From: an uncultured Clostridia bacterium
GTDB taxonomy: Bacteria > Bacillota > Clostridia > Lachnospirales > CAG-274
Assembly: GCA_944376805.1 (NCBI GenBank)
Contig: CALWDX010000078.1
Location: 1 to 47,387 of the forward strand
Reading direction: 5' to 3'
DNA length: 47,387 bases
The position numbers and the translations under genes are program-made. Shown one piece after another: positions 33,908 through 43,184 of the stretch. The stretch's first letter is position 1; each line of letters opens with the position of its first letter. A model generated the notes under the pieces. That model was not told the DNA's origin. It saw only the letters and a list, made by a program, of their open reading frames with translations, and did not search any database.

Positions 33908-35491
33908 ATGAGTTATATAGCTTTATATAGAAAATATAGACCTAAAAATTTTGAGCAAGTTATAGGACAAAAACATATAATAAAAACATTAAAAAATCAA
34001 GTAGAAACAAATAGAATAAGTCATTCATATTTATTTTGCGGAACAAGAGGGACAGGTAAAACATCTACAGCTAAAATATTTGCTAAGTTACTAAATTGTA
34101 AAGAGCCAATAAATAATATTCCTTGTGAAAAATGTAGTATGTGTGTAGCTTTTAATGAAAATAGAAGTTTAAATATAGCTGAAATAGATGCAGCTAGTAA
34201 CAATAGTGTAGATGATATTAGAGAAATAAGAGAAGAAGTAAAATATCCACCAACAGATGGAAAATATAGAATATACATAATAGATGAAGTACATATGCTT
34301 TCTATAGGTGCTTTTAATGCTCTTTTAAAAACTTTAGAAGAGCCACCAAGTTATGTAATATTTATTTTAGCTACAACAGACCCTCATAAAATACCAGTTA
34401 CAATATTATCAAGATGTCAACGTTTTGATTTTAAAAGAATATCAAATGTAGATATGGTAGAAAATATAAAAAATTATATGTTAAATGAAAATGTAAGTAT
34501 AGATGAAGATGCTTTATATTATATAGCTAAAATTTCAGATGGTGCTATGAGAGATGCTCTTAGTATATTAGACCAATGTATATCTTTTTATTATGGTGAA
34601 AATATTACTTTAAATAAATTATTAGAATTAGTAGGTGCTGTTGATGATAATATATTTTTTAGATTTATAGATGCAATAGTAAACTTTTCAGAAGTAGAAA
34701 TTATTTCTATAATAGAAGAAATTATAGAAAGTGGTAGAGATATAAGTCAATTTGTATCAGACTTAATAAATCATATAAGAAATTTACTTATTTCTAGTAT
34801 ATCAACAAATGAGGATAACAATTTAGATATATCTAAAGAAAAAATGGAAAAATTAAGAAATCAAGCTAGTAATATAGATAGACAATATTTAATAAAACTT
34901 ATAGAAGAATTTTCTAAAATACAAGCAAATTTAAAGTATGCTTTTGATGAAAGGATAGTTTTAGAAGCAGGTTGTATAAAATTATGTTCAGTAGTATCTG
35001 AAGAAGATATTACAGATATAAGACAAAAAATAAACTTTTTAGAAAAAAAACTTGAAGAAAAAAATATTCAAACTGTATATATAGAAAAAGAAAATTTAGA
35101 AAGTAAAAAAATAGAAGAATTAAAGCCAAGAGAATTAGCAATTCCAGAAGATATAAAAGTAGCAATAGAAAATTATAAAATGGTTGTAAATAAATTTAAA
35201 GAACCAGAAAAAGCATTTTTACAACAAGCAATCCCTAAAAGTTTAGAAGATGATTTTTTATACTTAGTTTGTCCAAATGCACTTGTTAATAGATTAGAAA
35301 GTATGAAAGATAGTATACAAGAAGCATTATTTGAATTATTTAATAAAGATTATAATATAAAGCCAATATCTATACAAAAATATGATATAGCATATAAAAA
35401 AGTAATTGCTAATGAAAGTAAAAAAGAAAATTTTAATAATATTAATGATATGATAAAATTATTTCCAAATAGTATACTTAATATAGAATAA
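33908..35491 (+). CDS. dnaX: DNA polymerase III subunit gamma/tau
   Basis: 527 residues. The clamp-loader AAA+ core begins YIALYRKYRPKNF, with Walker A GTRGTGKTS (45-53), zinc Cys64, 73, 76, 79, Walker B/DEVH (126-129) and the SRC arginine finger region (CQRFDF nearby). Domain III reaches to about 370. A shorter tau tail (about 385-527) is expected to contact the polymerase. The start is ATG 33908, with AAAGGGAG upstream; an in-frame ATG at 33878 would overlap ylmH. A run of eight A residues occurs at codons 379-381, the boundary after domain III. No SRP RNA gene is seen upstream, unlike in Bacillus. Confidence 0.96.
   Translation: MSYIALYRKYRPKNFEQVIGQKHIIKTLKNQVETNRISHSYLFCGTRGTGKTSTAKIFAKLLNCKEPINNIPCEKCSMCVAFNENRSLNIAEIDAASNNSVDDIREIREEVKYPPTDGKYRIYIIDEVHMLSIGAFNALLKTLEEPPSYVIFILATTDPHKIPVTILSRCQRFDFKRISNVDMVENIKNYMLNENVSIDEDALYYIAKISDGAMRDALSILDQCISFYYGENITLNKLLELVGAVDDNIFFRFIDAIVNFSEVEIISIIEEIIESGRDISQFVSDLINHIRNLLISSISTNEDNNLDISKEKMEKLRNQASNIDRQYLIKLIEEFSKIQANLKYAFDERIVLEAGCIKLCSVVSEEDITDIRQKINFLEKKLEEKNIQTVYIEKENLESKKIEELKPRELAIPEDIKVAIENYKMVVNKFKEPEKAFLQQAIPKSLEDDFLYLVCPNALVNRLESMKDSIQEALFELFNKDYNIKPISIQKYDIAYKKVIANESKKENFNNINDMIKLFPNSILNIE
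35043..35055 (+). other. A8 slippery run in dnaX with an immediate -1-frame stop
   Basis: Eight A residues (35043-35050) span codons Glu379-Lys381. Reading one base back gives ACT then TGA at 35053-35055, so slippage would make a 382-residue gamma-like product containing only domains I-III. Slippage in the other direction also ends about a dozen codons later. A-runs are common in this genome, so this is suggestive only. Confidence 0.4.
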
Positions 35492-35615
35492 TTGCAAAAA
35501 TTTTGAATAAATTAAAATTTTGGTTGATTTAAGTATAAAAATAGTTTAAAATTAAATAGAAACTATATAAATAATATAAAAATATAAATAAATTATTTTA
35601 AGGAGGATATATATT

Positions 35616-35966
35616 ATGGCAAGAGGTGGCTTTGGTGGAGGTTTTCCAGGTGGAATGAATATGAATAACCTTATGAAACAAGCTCAAAAAACGCAAAAAC
35701 AAATGGAAGAAATGCAAGCAGAACTAGAAACAAAAGAATTTGAAATAACTAGTGGTGGTGGTGCAGTTAAAATAGTTATAACTGGAAAAAAAGAAATAAA
35801 AAGTATAGATATAGATAAAGATGTAGTAGACCCAGATGATGTAGAAATGTTACAAGACTTAATTTTAACAGCTGTTAATGAAGCTATTAGACAAGTGGAA
35901 GATTCAGCATCTAGTCAAATGAGTAAATTTACTGGTGGTATGGGGCTTCCAGGTGGACTTTTTTAG
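35616..35966 (+). CDS. ebfC: YbaB/EbfC-family nucleoid-associated protein
   Basis: 116 residues. A Gly/Phe/Met-rich N-terminus ([13 protein letters not shown]) is followed by the YbaB fold, with [17 protein letters not shown] (coiled coil, about 21-37) and the conserved [17 protein letters not shown]. It binds DNA as a dimer and is almost always found between dnaX and recR, as here. The start is ATG 35616, with AAGGAGGATAT upstream. The 124 bases before it contain AAAATTTT inverted repeats but no recognisable SRP RNA. Confidence 0.95.
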   Translation: MARGGFGGGFPGGMNMNNLMKQAQKTQKQMEEMQAELETKEFEITSGGGAVKIVITGKKEIKSIDIDKDVVDPDDVEMLQDLILTAVNEAIRQVEDSASSQMSKFTGGMGLPGGLF

Positions 35967-35978
35967 GAGTGATTTAGG

Positions 35979-36578
35979 TTGAATTTTTATGGTAATAAAG
36001 TAACAAAACTTATAGAAGAATTATCAAAATTACCAGGTATAGGGGGCAAGTCTGCACAGAGACTTGCTTTTTATATAATTAATATGCCTATGGAAAATGC
36101 AAAAGCACTTACAAGTAGTATATTAGATGTAAAGGAAAATATAAAATATTGTTCTATATGTTGTAATTTAACAGATACAGACCCTTGTCATATTTGTTCT
36201 AATGAAAAAAGGGACAAGTCTCTTATAATGGTTGTAGAAGACCCTAGAGATATGGCAGCATATGAAAAAACAAGAGAGTATAAAGGTATGTATCATATTT
36301 TGAATGGAGCTATATCACCTATGACAGGGATTGCACCTCAAGATATAAAAATTAAAGAACTTTTAGATAGACTTAAAGATAATACAGTAGAAGAAGTTAT
36401 ATTAGCTACAAACCCTAATATAGAGGGTGAAGCAACAGCTATGTATATTAGTAGACTTTTAAAACCTATAGGTATAAAAGTTTCAAGAATAGCTCATGGT
36501 GTTCCAGTTGGAGGGGATTTAGAGTTTGTAGATGAAGTTACACTTTCAAGAGCATTGCAAGGAAGACAATTAATGTAA
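35979..36578 (+). CDS. recR: Recombination mediator RecR
   Basis: 199 residues, normal length. It has a helix-hairpin-helix region ([19 protein letters not shown]), a Cys4 zinc finger (Cys58, 61, 70, 73), a Toprim domain beginning [13 protein letters not shown], and the C-terminal [20 protein letters not shown]. It works with RecO/RecF in loading RecA at gaps. The start is TTG 35979, 10 bases after AGGAG, which overlaps the ebfC stop, so the two genes are probably translationally linked. Confidence 0.96.
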   Translation: MNFYGNKVTKLIEELSKLPGIGGKSAQRLAFYIINMPMENAKALTSSILDVKENIKYCSICCNLTDTDPCHICSNEKRDKSLIMVVEDPRDMAAYEKTREYKGMYHILNGAISPMTGIAPQDIKIKELLDRLKDNTVEEVILATNPNIEGEATAMYISRLLKPIGIKVSRIAHGVPVGGDLEFVDEVTLSRALQGRQLM

Positions 36579-36589
36579 AGGAGAATTAT

Positions 36590-37219
36590 ATGAAAATTAT
36601 AAAACCAAGTTATGTTATAGAACAAGAATTAAATGAAAATGAAATGTTAAAATCTATTGAGCGTGCAGGGAGAACTTGTTATAAAAGCGAAAATTTAGTT
36701 AATGAAGAAAGTGCTAAAAAATTTGTAACAAATATTTTAAAACTTGGTCACGAATCTGTTATTGAACATGAAAAAATAACTTTAAGAATTATTTGTGATA
36801 GAGGAGTTACTCACGAAATAGTTAGACATAGAATAGCAAGTTATTCACAAGAAAGTACAAGATATTGTAATTATTGTAATGATAGGTTTGGAAATGAATT
36901 AACTTTTATAGAACCTTGTTTTTTTTCTTCAAATAGTGAAGAAGATAGAAAAAATAAACAAATATGGTTAGATACTATGTCTATGATAGAAAAAAATTAT
37001 AATATGCTTATAGAAAATGGAGCTAAACCAGAAGAAGCAAGAGCAATATTGCCTAACTCTTTAAAAACAGAAATAGTTGTAACTATGAATTTAAGAGCTT
37101 GGAGACACTTCTTTAGACTTAGAACAGATAAGACAGCACACCCTCAAATAAGAGAAATTTCTAATATGATATTAGATGAATTTAAAGAAAAATTACCTAC
37201 AATTTTTGGAGATTTATAA
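36590..37219 (+). CDS. thyX: FAD-dependent thymidylate synthase ThyX
   Basis: 209 residues. The ThyX motif RHRxxSxxxxSxR is present as RHRIASYSQESTR (79-91), and the C-terminal NLRAWRHFFRLRTDKTAHPQ contains the family's substrate-binding Arg residues. It makes dTMP from dUMP using methylenetetrahydrofolate and FADH2, unlike ThyA. The start is ATG 36590, with AAAGGAGAAT upstream, 11 bases after recR, so it is likely in the same operon. Confidence 0.96.
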   Translation: MKIIKPSYVIEQELNENEMLKSIERAGRTCYKSENLVNEESAKKFVTNILKLGHESVIEHEKITLRIICDRGVTHEIVRHRIASYSQESTRYCNYCNDRFGNELTFIEPCFFSSNSEEDRKNKQIWLDTMSMIEKNYNMLIENGAKPEEARAILPNSLKTEIVVTMNLRAWRHFFRLRTDKTAHPQIREISNMILDEFKEKLPTIFGDL

Positions 37220-37258
37220 AATAAACTATAATTTAAAAGAATTTATAGGAGAGTTTAA

Positions 37259-40200
37259 ATGAAAAATAAAGATAGGCTTTCAATAAAAATATTAATAAGT
37301 ATTTTTATTAGTTTAATGCTTATATTACTATGTTTTTATAGATATAGTAAAGCTATTAATAATGATTATATAAAAAGAACTAAAGAAGAGGCTTCAAGCC
37401 ATAGTTATTTAAACTCACAACTTTTTGCAAGTCGTATTAAAAATACTGTTGATGAATTAAATATTATTACAAATACTTATTTTAAAAATAAAGAATTAAT
37501 AAATGAAGAAGTTAAAAAAAGTTTTAATATTTCAAACAATGGAGGTTTTAAACATATAAATATATATACACAAGAAGAAATTAATTTTTTTTATAGAGAA
37601 GGTAGTAGTACTATTAGAAGTATTGAAGATGAAAAAAATATACTATATTTATATAAAATAGATAAAGATGCAACTGGTATTGAAATAATATTACCAATTT
37701 ATAATTATAAAGGTAATATTATAGGTGGAATTTCTACTTTTATAAATCAAGAAGAATTTAATATACTTTATAATGAAAATAATAAATATTTTAAATTTAG
37801 TACATATATTTTTGATTATACAGGACAAATTATTTTTGGAGGACATCTTTTTGGTAAAAGTAATATTTATGAAATTTATGATGAAATAAATGTTGATAAA
37901 AATATAAATTCAAAAGATATATTAAGTAGTAATTTAAAAACAAAAAAATCTTTTGAAATTTACTTTATAAAAGAACAAAAAGGTTATTATGCATTTTTTA
38001 ATCCTGCTAAAGATGATTTTTATGCATTGGAAATAATGCCAATAGAATATGTTGAAGAGTATACAAAAGAAAATAGTAGAATATTTTCAGTTGTTTTAAT
38101 TCAAGTAATGATTATAATATGTTTACAAACAAGCTTTTTATTTTTAATAATAATTTTACAAAATAAAAAACTTATAAAAACAGAAGTAAGTAAAAATAGA
38201 GAATTAGATACTATTATAAATAGTGTGCCTGGTGGTGTTACAAAAATATTAGGTAATAAAGACTTAAAATTACTATTTGCCAATGAAGGATTTTATGAAC
38301 TTACAGGATATGATAAAAATGAATATATTGAAAAGTTTGACAATAGACATATTGATATTATAGATGAAAATGACAGAAATATAGTTTTAAATAAAATAGA
38401 AAATTTAAAAGAAACAAAAAATAAAATAACTATAGAATACAAAATAATAAAAAAAGATGGAACAAAATCTTTTGTGTCATTGACAGGAGAATATTTAGAA
38501 GATTTTTATAATATACCTATATATCAATGTATTGTTACAGATATGACAGAATATAAAAAGATATTAAATGATTTGCAATTAGAAAAAGAGCAATATGATA
38601 TAATTTATAAAATGTCTGATGAAATAATATTTGAATATTATGTTAAGGAAGATAGAATAAATATTTCAGATAGATATAAAGAAAATTTTAATATATATTT
38701 TCAAGAGGAAAACTTCTTAAAAAATATTATAAAAAATCATACAATATATAAAAAAGATATTAAAAATTTTATAAAAAATATAAAAGATATTAATAATACT
38801 GGATTTATAGAAAATGAAATAAGAATAAAAAATAATGATGGAAATTATAATTGGACATTATATCAAGGTTTTTCTGTAAATGATAGTGAAGGAAATATAT
38901 ATAAAGTTATTGGTAAAATATCTAATATAGATAAGTTTAAAAAAGAAATAGAAGAACTTAAAGAAAAATCTAGTAGAGACCCCTTAACTAAATTATATAA
39001 TAAAGTTACCATAGAAAATATAGTGAATAAAACTATTTTAGATTTTCCAAATGAAACACACGCAATATTTATAATAGATGTTGATAATTTTAAATCTATA
39101 AATGATACATTTGGACATATTTTTGGTGATGCTGTTTTAAAGAATATAGCAAATAATGTATGTCAAATTTGTACTAAAAATGATATTCTTGCCAGAATAG
39201 GTGGAGATGAGTTTGTATTATTTTTAAAAAATGTTGAAGATATTAGTTATATAGAAAATATGGCTGAAAATGTATGTGATATATTTAGAAAAACATATGA
39301 TATACAAAATAGAGAACATAAAATTTCTGCTAGTGTAGGTATAGCTATTTATCCAAACTATGGAAATACATATACTGAATTACTAGAAAAGGCCGATATA
39401 GCTGTTTATAATTCTAAAAATGAAGGTAAAGACCAATATAAAATATATAATAGTTCTATGAAACATACTAGTCTTTTATCGACTAGAGAAACTAATAATA
39501 GACAAGATGAAATAAGAAATATTAATAGAACAACAGTATATGAAAATGTATTAATAAATATTTCAGAAATGTTTTTACAAGTTAAAGATATGGAAGCTAC
39601 AATAAACATTATATTATCTACATTATGTAAAAATTTTAAAATAAGTAGAGCATATATTTTTGAAGTTTCATATGATAGTAATTTTATATCAAATACTTAT
39701 GAATGGTGTAATGAAAATTTAAAAGTATTAATAGATAAATATCAAAATATATCTTTTAATGAAAAGGAATTTTTAAAATGTTATAATGAAAAACCTTTTT
39801 TATATTATAATTCAAAAAAAGATATTGAAGATAATAAATATATTTTAAACTATATATATGATAAAGATAACATTGATAATATTAATTTATATTTTTCTTG
39901 TTATTTTATGGAACAAGGAAAAGTTAAAGGATATATTGGGTTTGAATCTTATGATGAAGATTATGTATGGAGTAGTGATGAAATAGAAGGAGCATTTTTA
40001 ATTTCAAGACTTATAGGTACACAAATATTAAAATATAAATCAGATAAAAAATTTAATACAGAAATGCAAATAAATAATGCAATAGTAAATAATCAATTAC
40101 TTTATACATATATTATTCAAAAAGATACATTTGAACTATTATACTTTAATGATAAAATAAATAAAATTTTACCAAATGCAAAAGTTGGTGAAATTTGCTA

Positions 40201-41686
40201 TATGTCAAAAGGATATAATAAACCTTGTGATTATTGCCCTATTAGAACTACAATTGAGCATTTAGATAATAATTCTACAAAATATTTTTGTGACATATCA
40301 GATATGTGGTTAGGTGTTACTAGTTCTAAAATTAATTGGATAGATGGAACAGATGCTTATATAATATGTACTAGGGATATATCTGAATATATTGATCAAA
40401 TAAATTATACAGATACATTAACAGGAATACCTTCTTTAACTAAATTTAAAATACAGGCTAATAACATTTTAAACAATATTAAAGGAAGTAATAATAAATA
40501 TGCACTTTTTTATATGGATATTGATAAGTTCAAATATATAAATGATACATTTGGATATGTTAGAGGTGATGATGTATTAAAGACTTTTGCTATGGTTTTA
40601 TATGAATCAGTAAAAGATGATGAAATATTTTGTAGAGCTAATGATGATAGATTTTTAGCTATAATAAAATATGAAACAGAAGAAGATTTAAAGCAAAGGT
40701 TAGTTGATGGTAATAGAAAAATTGAAAAAATGCAAAAATTATTTTTTAGTGATATGAAATTAACTGTTATATGTGGTATATATAATATAAAAGAAAATGA
40801 AAAAGATTTAAACTCTATAATAGATAAAGCTAATATTGCTAGAAAAACTATAAAAGGTTCTCATAAAAATAGTTTTGCAATATATAATAAAGAAATAAAT
40901 GAACAAACTGTCAAAGAAAAAATGATAGAAGGTAGAATGGAATATGCATTAAAACATGAAGAATTTTTAGTATATTTACAACCTAAATTTGATTTATTAA
41001 GTAATAAAGTTTGTGGTGCTGAAGCACTTGTAAGATGGAAACAAAAAAATGGAAAAATGATATATCCAGATGACTTCATACCAATCTTTGAAAAAAATGG
41101 ATTTATTGTAAATATAGATTTATATATTTATGAAAAAATATTTAAAAAAGTAAAAGAATGGATAGATAAAGGTATAGATGTTGTTCCAATTTCATTAAAT
41201 GTTTCTAGAGCACATACAAAAAATCTTGATTTTATTAAAAAAGTATTAAATTTAGTTGATATATATAATATACCTGTTAATACTATAGAATTTGAGCTTA
41301 CAGAAAGTATATTTTCAACAGATTTAAATTATTTAAATGATTTTATACAAAAAATTAGAAAAAATGGTTTTAAAGTTTCTATAGATGATTTTGGTTCTGC
41401 CTATTCTTCTTTAAATCTTTTAAAAGAAATAGAAGTTGATATTATAAAATTAGATAAAGCATTTTTAAGTAATGTTGAAGATTTCAAAAATAGTTATAAA
41501 GATAAAGTTATAATAGAAAGTATAATAAAAATGGCTAAAGAACTTAATTTAAAAGTTGTTTGTGAAGGTATAGAAACTGAAGAACAAAAAGAATTGTTAA
41601 AAAATATGGGTTGTGAAGTAGGTCAAGGTTATATTTTTTCTAAACCAATATCTATTTATGAATTTGAAGAAAAATTTTATAAATAA
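37259..41686 (+). CDS. Membrane sensor with two GGDEF domains and an EAL domain
   Basis: A 1,475-residue cyclic-di-GMP protein. A transmembrane helix (10-27), an extracellular Cache-type sensor (about 30-270) and a second helix (about 276-301) are followed by two PAS-type domains (about 312-435 and 445-560). The first GGDEF (about 570-735) has an intact GGDEF at 648-652. A GAF-like domain follows (about 760-925). Next is a Cys-bearing PAS-like domain (about 935-1045) with C980, C990 and C993. The second GGDEF is degenerate, with NDDRF (1128-1132). The EAL domain (about 1220-1475) has EAL at 1255-1257, ELTES, DDFGSAYSS (1376-1384), IIKLDK and EGIET, so its catalytic residues look intact. It could both make and break cyclic di-GMP. 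The start is ATG 37259, with AGGAGAG upstream. Confidence 0.9.
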   Translation: MKNKDRLSIKILISIFISLMLILLCFYRYSKAINNDYIKRTKEEASSHSYLNSQLFASRIKNTVDELNIITNTYFKNKELINEEVKKSFNISNNGGFKHINIYTQEEINFFYREGSSTIRSIEDEKNILYLYKIDKDATGIEIILPIYNYKGNIIGGISTFINQEEFNILYNENNKYFKFSTYIFDYTGQIIFGGHLFGKSNIYEIYDEINVDKNINSKDILSSNLKTKKSFEIYFIKEQKGYYAFFNPAKDDFYALEIMPIEYVEEYTKENSRIFSVVLIQVMIIICLQTSFLFLIIILQNKKLIKTEVSKNRELDTIINSVPGGVTKILGNKDLKLLFANEGFYELTGYDKNEYIEKFDNRHIDIIDENDRNIVLNKIENLKETKNKITIEYKIIKKDGTKSFVSLTGEYLEDFYNIPIYQCIVTDMTEYKKILNDLQLEKEQYDIIYKMSDEIIFEYYVKEDRINISDRYKENFNIYFQEENFLKNIIKNHTIYKKDIKNFIKNIKDINNTGFIENEIRIKNNDGNYNWTLYQGFSVNDSEGNIYKVIGKISNIDKFKKEIEELKEKSSRDPLTKLYNKVTIENIVNKTILDFPNETHAIFIIDVDNFKSINDTFGHIFGDAVLKNIANNVCQICTKNDILARIGGDEFVLFLKNVEDISYIENMAENVCDIFRKTYDIQNREHKISASVGIAIYPNYGNTYTELLEKADIAVYNSKNEGKDQYKIYNSSMKHTSLLSTRETNNRQDEIRNINRTTVYENVLINISEMFLQVKDMEATINIILSTLCKNFKISRAYIFEVSYDSNFISNTYEWCNENLKVLIDKYQNISFNEKEFLKCYNEKPFLYYNSKKDIEDNKYILNYIYDKDNIDNINLYFSCYFMEQGKVKGYIGFESYDEDYVWSSDEIEGAFLISRLIGTQILKYKSDKKFNTEMQINNAIVNNQLLYTYIIQKDTFELLYFNDKINKILPNAKVGEICYMSKGYNKPCDYCPIRTTIEHLDNNSTKYFCDISDMWLGVTSSKINWIDGTDAYIICTRDISEYIDQINYTDTLTGIPSLTKFKIQANNILNNIKGSNNKYALFYMDIDKFKYINDTFGYVRGDDVLKTFAMVLYESVKDDEIFCRANDDRFLAIIKYETEEDLKQRLVDGNRKIEKMQKLFFSDMKLTVICGIYNIKENEKDLNSIIDKANIARKTIKGSHKNSFAIYNKEINEQTVKEKMIEGRMEYALKHEEFLVYLQPKFDLLSNKVCGAEALVRWKQKNGKMIYPDDFIPIFEKNGFIVNIDLYIYEKIFKKVKEWIDKGIDVVPISLNVSRAHTKNLDFIKKVLNLVDIYNIPVNTIEFELTESIFSTDLNYLNDFIQKIRKNGFKVSIDDFGSAYSSLNLLKEIEVDIIKLDKAFLSNVEDFKNSYKDKVIIESIIKMAKELNLKVVCEGIETEEQKELLKNMGCEVGQGYIFSKPISIYEFEEKFYK

Positions 41687-41698
41687 TTTTATATTATT

Positions 41699-41727
41699 AG
41701 GGTGTAGACATGTCTATACCCTTTTAA
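41699..41727 (+). terminator. Terminator after the GGDEF/EAL gene
   Basis: AGGGTGTAGAC pairs with GTCTATACCCT (one G-U) around a tiny loop, followed by TTTT. The next gene starts only 27 bases later. Confidence 0.8.
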
Positions 41728-41753
41728 AACTACATATTTTAAAGGGGAATATT

Positions 41754-42251
41754 ATGAAAGTAAAAATTAGAAATGCAAATGAAATGGACTTGGAAAATAT
41801 AGCAAATATATATGTTTCTTCTTGGAAAAAAGCTTTTTCAAAATTCTTATTAAAAAATACTATAAATAAATTAAATGTTTTAGAAAAACAACAATTTTTA
41901 AAAGATATACTTTTAGAAAAAGGAAATATATTAATAGCTGAAAATAATAAAAATAAAGAAATTTGTAGTTATATTGTATATGAAAACATTTCAAAAAATA
42001 GTATAGAAATAATATCTTTTTATATATCACCATTATATGTAAAAGAAAATGTAGCAAACCAACTGTTGAATAACTTAAAATTATATTGTAAAGATAATTA
42101 TATATCTAATATAGTTTTATGGACATTTAGAAATAATAAAGATTCAATAAATTTTTATAAAAGTTTAGGTTTTTATGAAACAGGATTTGAAAGACAAAGT
42201 AATATAGAAATAGGTCAAATAGAAGTACAATATATATTAAAAAATATATAA
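41754..42251 (+). CDS. GNAT-family N-acetyltransferase
   Basis: 165 residues from ATG 41754, chosen because AAAGGGGAAT lies just upstream; in-frame codons further 5' run through the terminator. It begins KVKIRNANEMDLENIANIYVSSW, the usual GNAT beta1-alpha1 region, and ends NNKDSINFYKSLGFYETGFE, the conserved motif B region. The acetyl-CoA pyrophosphate loop (Q/RxxGxG/A) is weak: the corresponding stretch reads LYVKENVANQLL. The substrate is unknown; protein alpha-amines, polyamines or antibiotics are all possible. Confidence 0.82.
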   Translation: MKVKIRNANEMDLENIANIYVSSWKKAFSKFLLKNTINKLNVLEKQQFLKDILLEKGNILIAENNKNKEICSYIVYENISKNSIEIISFYISPLYVKENVANQLLNNLKLYCKDNYISNIVLWTFRNNKDSINFYKSLGFYETGFERQSNIEIGQIEVQYILKNI

Positions 42252-42284
42252 TAGCTAAAAGATTATGAAAATCTTTTAGCTATA
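42251..42284. terminator. Hairpin between convergent GNAT and small minus-strand gene
   Basis: ATAGCTAAAAGATT (42251-42264) pairs perfectly with AATCTTTTAGCTAT (42270-42283) around a five-base loop. No long T-run follows on either strand, so it may be a modest bidirectional terminator. Confidence 0.6.
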
Positions 42285-42342
42285 TAAAATTTGATATGTA
42301 AATAATAAATTTGTGTATTTTTAATAAAAATATAGGAAAAAA

Positions 42343-42513
42343 TTATATAATATCAAACAAAATTAAAATAAGGATAAAAAGCCAAATATTATCATTATTT
42401 ATATTTTTTTTGTTATTTTGTGTTGAAGATATGTATATTTCTGTGTTATAATTGTTATCAAAAGATGAATTTTTTAGAAATTGTATAGGGATATTTTTTA
42501 GGTTATTATTCAT
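42343..42513 (-). CDS. Small protein with C-terminal membrane helix, 56 residues
   Basis: On the minus strand AAGGAGG (42527-42521) precedes ATG 42513 by about seven bases. The 56-residue product has an Asn/Ser/Thr/Ile-rich hydrophilic part (1-42) and ends in NDNIWLFILILILFDII, a single hydrophobic C-terminal helix. This shape recalls small sporulation or coat-associated proteins of clostridia, but I recognise no specific family. It is convergent with the GNAT gene and divergent from iscR. Confidence 0.6.
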   Translation of the reverse strand: MNNNLKNIPIQFLKNSSFDNNYNTEIYISSTQNNKKNINNDNIWLFILILILFDII

Positions 42514-42683
42514 AATATTCCTCCTTAATTTACTAGTTAAATAAATAATATTCTTATAAAATTATTTTAGAACTATAAAATAAATTATACTAAAATACTT
42601 GACATTCTTAAAATAAAGTGGTAATTTAATAGTATAATATTTATTGTATAAGTATTATATTATTTTATAACTTAAAATTTTTC

Positions 42684-42713
42684 TTGTTTTATTTATAAAT
42701 TTGATATTATAAT
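42684..42713 (+). promoter_or_regulatory. Candidate promoter of the isc operon
   Basis: TTGTTT (42684-42689) and TATAAT (42708-42713) lie 18 bases apart, 35 bases before iscR. A second candidate, TTGACA at 42599-42604, has only TAATTT 17 bases downstream. I did not find a convincing IscR palindrome by eye. Confidence 0.5.
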
Positions 42714-42747
42714 AGTTATATTTTTATATATTATTTAGGAGGAAAAT

Positions 42748-43170
42748 ATGAAAATTTCAACACGTGGCAGATATGGTATAAAAGCTATGGTAGATTTAGC
42801 TATGAATTCAGAAAATGAAAAATGTGTTTCACTTAAAAGTATAGCACAAAGACAAGGTATACCTGAAAACTATCTTGAGCAACTTATGGCTGTTTTAAAA
42901 AGAGCTGAAGTGGTAAAAAGTATTAGAGGTGCACAAGGTGGATATGTTTTAAATAGAAAACCAGAAGATATATCTGTAGGTGATTTATTAAAAATATTAG
43001 AAGGTAGTCTTGCACTTGTTGATTGTTTAGAAAATCAACCACCTAAGAAAAAATGTGGCAATGCAAATTGTAGTGAATGTTCTGTAAAAGATGCTTGGGA
43101 AATAATAAGTGATAAATTAGCAGAAGCAGCACATTCTATAAGCCTAAAAGACCTAATTAAAAATGAATAG
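42748..43170 (+). CDS. iscR: Rrf2-family Fe-S-sensing regulator IscR
   Basis: 140 residues: an N-terminal winged helix (MKISTRGRYGIKAMVDLA, then the recognition region NYLEQLMAVLKRAEVVKSIRGAQGGY) and Cys93, 103, 108 and 111 in the region that holds the [2Fe-2S] cluster. The E. coli IscR pattern has three Cys and a His; this clostridial version has four Cys. As first gene of the operon it probably represses its own transcription when cluster supply is adequate. The start is ATG 42748, with AGGAGG upstream. Confidence 0.93.
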   Translation: MKISTRGRYGIKAMVDLAMNSENEKCVSLKSIAQRQGIPENYLEQLMAVLKRAEVVKSIRGAQGGYVLNRKPEDISVGDLLKILEGSLALVDCLENQPPKKKCGNANCSECSVKDAWEIISDKLAEAAHSISLKDLIKNE

Positions 43171-43184
43171 GAGACGGTTTTTTT

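Noticed and set aside
35492..35615. SRP (scr/ffs) RNA gene near dnaX, as in Bacillus
   Set aside because: Only AT-rich sequence with short AAAATTTT repeats is present; no GC-rich SRP Alu or domain IV motif is seen.
41658..41753. N-terminal extension of the GNAT protein from 41658
   Set aside because: It overlaps the end of the EAL gene and runs through a terminator hairpin. The ribosome binding site and ATG at 41754 are clear.
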